DNA of 64,000 nt from Siderastrea radians (taxonomy: Eukaryota > Cnidaria > Anthozoa > Scleractinia > Rhizangiidae): the NCBI GenBank assembly GCA_964017195.1, contig OZ024890.1:19052701-19116700 (forward strand). The letters run 5' to 3'. Within the stretch, counting starts at the first letter, position 1, and every line of letters starts with the position of its first letter. A program made the translations under genes and the position numbers. Below, in pieces: positions 46,001 through 49,000 of the stretch. Under the pieces are notes generated by a model. It saw nothing but the letters and a program-made list of their open reading frames with translations. It did not search any database and was not told the origin of the DNA.

Positions 46001-49000
46001 AAACGTCACCTCTGATCGATGACAGGAGCGATCACGTCACACCTTTTACTATAAAAAGACAACAACTCAAAGCCAACCTTCATTCCATTCATCTTCGTCG
46101 CAAAGAACGTCACAACCGCCCTTAACACGGACTACTACAAAGATCTAGACGCCAAAACCTTCAACAGTGCCAAAGATTACATGTTGGAACTTGTTAAACG
46201 AGGACTCGACGCAGGTTTCGACCTCGAAGATATTGCTGAACATTACAAAGACAAAGTCCAACAAGAAGCTTCCTCCATCGTCATCAACGATGATCACAGT
46301 CAACTCAAACAGCAAATCCAAAAAGACTTGGACAATGTAGCCATCATTGACAGAACCAACACCATTGTCTTTCCGCTAGAACTCGCCGGACAAATCTATC
46401 AGCCTACCAACAAAAACAAATATATGGACTACATCCTAGAAAAGAGACTAGAACGACGCCAGAAAGTCAACAAACTGAGAGAAAGCGTCCTAGAACACAA
46501 CATGGACCAAATCACAGAACACGTCAAATCCATTCTCTCACACGACAAAGAAGAAGAAGAAGCTTTCACCCAACAGTTTAAGTAACACAATGTAAATACC
46601 ATTCCAGTCTTGTTAATTAAAACCTATTTTTTACCCACCAAAAAATATCTCGTTTTTTTCTTATCTGCGCCCACATTTTCTCCCTCCACCTGACCCGCGG
46701 TTTTTCCCAACCCCTCCCAACTCATGTATTTTCCTGTTCGCAAAACCATCTTTGACACCATTGACATTGACATTCAAACCATCAACGATCAACCTGCTCC
46801 CTTCAAACAAGGCATCACCGTCATCACTCTTCAATTCTCTAGAAAAAGTCAACGCAACGCCTTGGCTTCGTTCATTTCCTCCAACCAGTCCCATGGAAGA
46901 CCTCATCAATGAAGTCCGACGCATCGTGCGTGATCTCAATCTCGGTACCAAAATTCAACAACTCCTCGAAGAAATGCCGCTCAATTATCATCCCAGTGAA
47001 AACATCGGCAAAAAAAAAATACAAAGGAGAAGTCATCTTAGCCCATTCTCGTTATCATCAAGAAAATGCAACGCCGTGCACCGTCTACCAACACTTTGAA
47101 CCATTGAACATCGACGCCATCCTCGAACAACGACGACATACCGAAGGACTTCTTCTCTGCAATAACTCCCCCAAAGTCTCCATCGACACGCACGCTTTTG
47201 TCAAAGCCTGGTGTAAAGGACACTTTCATCCTGGTTGCTGCTACCCCGGCGATTACAAAGAAAAAAACCAAGACCTTCAAGTTAAACAACGCGCACTCGA
47301 TCGATGGTTCAATCATCTCGATAGAAACCTCGACAAGACAACAACACAAGACGCACTCCCCGGAATCACTTTTCCCCCGCTTCATTGGTGTAAACGAGAC
47401 GACATTCGGGATCCCTGTTCCATTTGCGGAGAAGTGTTACGACTCAATACCAATACTACCTGGCAATATCGACCCTGCCAAACCTGTCTCAACGCCGGCT
47501 GTACCCTTCCCCCAGACGAAACATGTTGCGGACTGTGCGGCGAGGCCTGCATCAACGTACTTGTATTCCCTTCTATACCCTGTATACTCTAGTGCACCCT
47601 GTATTCCGTTGTATACCTTTTCCCTGTATACTCTTGTATACCCTGTATACTCTAGTGCACCCTGTATACCCTTGTATATTTATTACGTTTAGCAACTATG
47701 ATACTGTAATCCATTTTGGAGAATAAAATTTTGAGATGAAAAGAAAAATTTGAAATCTTCTTTCCAAAGTAGAAATTGGTATCAAAAGTTAATGTCAAGC
47801 CCTGAATGTACATGTTAGAAAAATGGCTGAACTGTTGAAAATTATATGGTGCACACTATGGGCACCAGCTTCAACTTAACTTTTACCTTCTTCAACTTTA
47901 GGTTTGTGTTAGTGAACTCCATAGCTTTGCAGGGGGATGGCTGTTCTATGTGCTCTGAGGCCATGAATCAACTGAACATCGTAGCTGAGAAACTAAACTG
48001 TTATCGAAGGTCCCGGAGAGAAGTCTATGAAGATTTGGCAAAGAAGCAGAACACTTTTTGTGAGCTACCCATGGATTCTCCTGCACCTATACTACTACAG
48101 GTATGGGTACCGATCCCTGACACTTTATCTTTTACTCACTTTTTACAAGCTTCCACCTCCCCCATAATATTTTTGTTCTTCTTCTGGGCTGAAACGCTGA
48201 CCATCACTATGTTATCAATTGTCTCTTGACTAACCTATCCTTTGCTTTCACTTCAAAGAAATTGCTTATTTTGCAGTTTAATGGTCAAACTTCAAAATTT
48301 TGTCAGTTGTCTTCAATTGTTGAAATAGCATCTGTCAAAGCTTACCTTTGCTTGGAAGTAATAACCGCTAACAATATTCATGAAAAATACAGGGTGGAAA
48401 CCGGCAGGGTTAATCTAGAAATTGGCATATGAGAGCCCAGTTTACCTCTTCCTTCGATGGCTTGATTCCATGAGAGAGGGCTCAAAATATTTAAACTTCT
48501 CATATCTCTTTCTAACAATGCCATTGGTTTCCTTGGCAAAATGGTGTGTGTTATGGTTAATGGATAAGTGCAAATTACATGCAGCAATACACCTGTTCAT
48601 TTTTTGTATTTGCAAAAATTCTGCAACACCACACTCCAGAATAAATGGTGCTTACTTGGGGGCGTGGTGGTGTAGTGGTCAGCGCGCTGGACTTCAGATC
48701 TGAAGGACAGTGGTTCGAGGCCCAGTCCCTGCCATCATGTTGTTTCAAAAGACAAGAAACTTTACCCCACATTGTCTCTCTCCACCCAGGTGTATAAATG
48801 GGTACCATCAACATACTGCTGGGGGTAATCCTGCGATGGACTAGCATCCCATCCAGCAGGGAGTAGCAATACTCTCAGTTGCTTCATGCTACGAAAACCG
48901 GGATAAGCTCCAGCCGGGCCTCCTTGGCTCGTGTGCGACTTTACGTTTTACAGCATAAGCAATACAGAGAAAGAAAAGTACTTGCTGGAAAAAAATTCAG

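Larger units (their letters stand above)
28300..47690 (-). mobile_element. Endogenous Polinton/Maverick/adintovirus-like DNA virus
   Basis: About 19 kb of gene-dense DNA lies inside MPPE1 intron 3, in contrast to the surrounding sequence. It has the hallmark gene set of the Polinton/adintovirus lineage in one minus-strand block: integrase, adenain-type protease, packaging ATPase, F54H12.2-like major capsid protein and a penton-like minor capsid protein, plus small basic core proteins. The right 3 kb is transcribed in the opposite direction. Many genes have a TATA box 20-60 bp upstream. Most are broken by single stops or 1-nt frameshifts, so this copy is not functional as it stands. Borders are approximate: I could find neither terminal inverted repeats nor a target-site duplication. 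The polymerase catalytic domain is absent. Confidence 0.9.

Noticed and set aside
48655..48730. Functional tRNA gene
   Set aside because: The tRNA-like part runs directly into a SINE body and the cloverleaf is imperfect.
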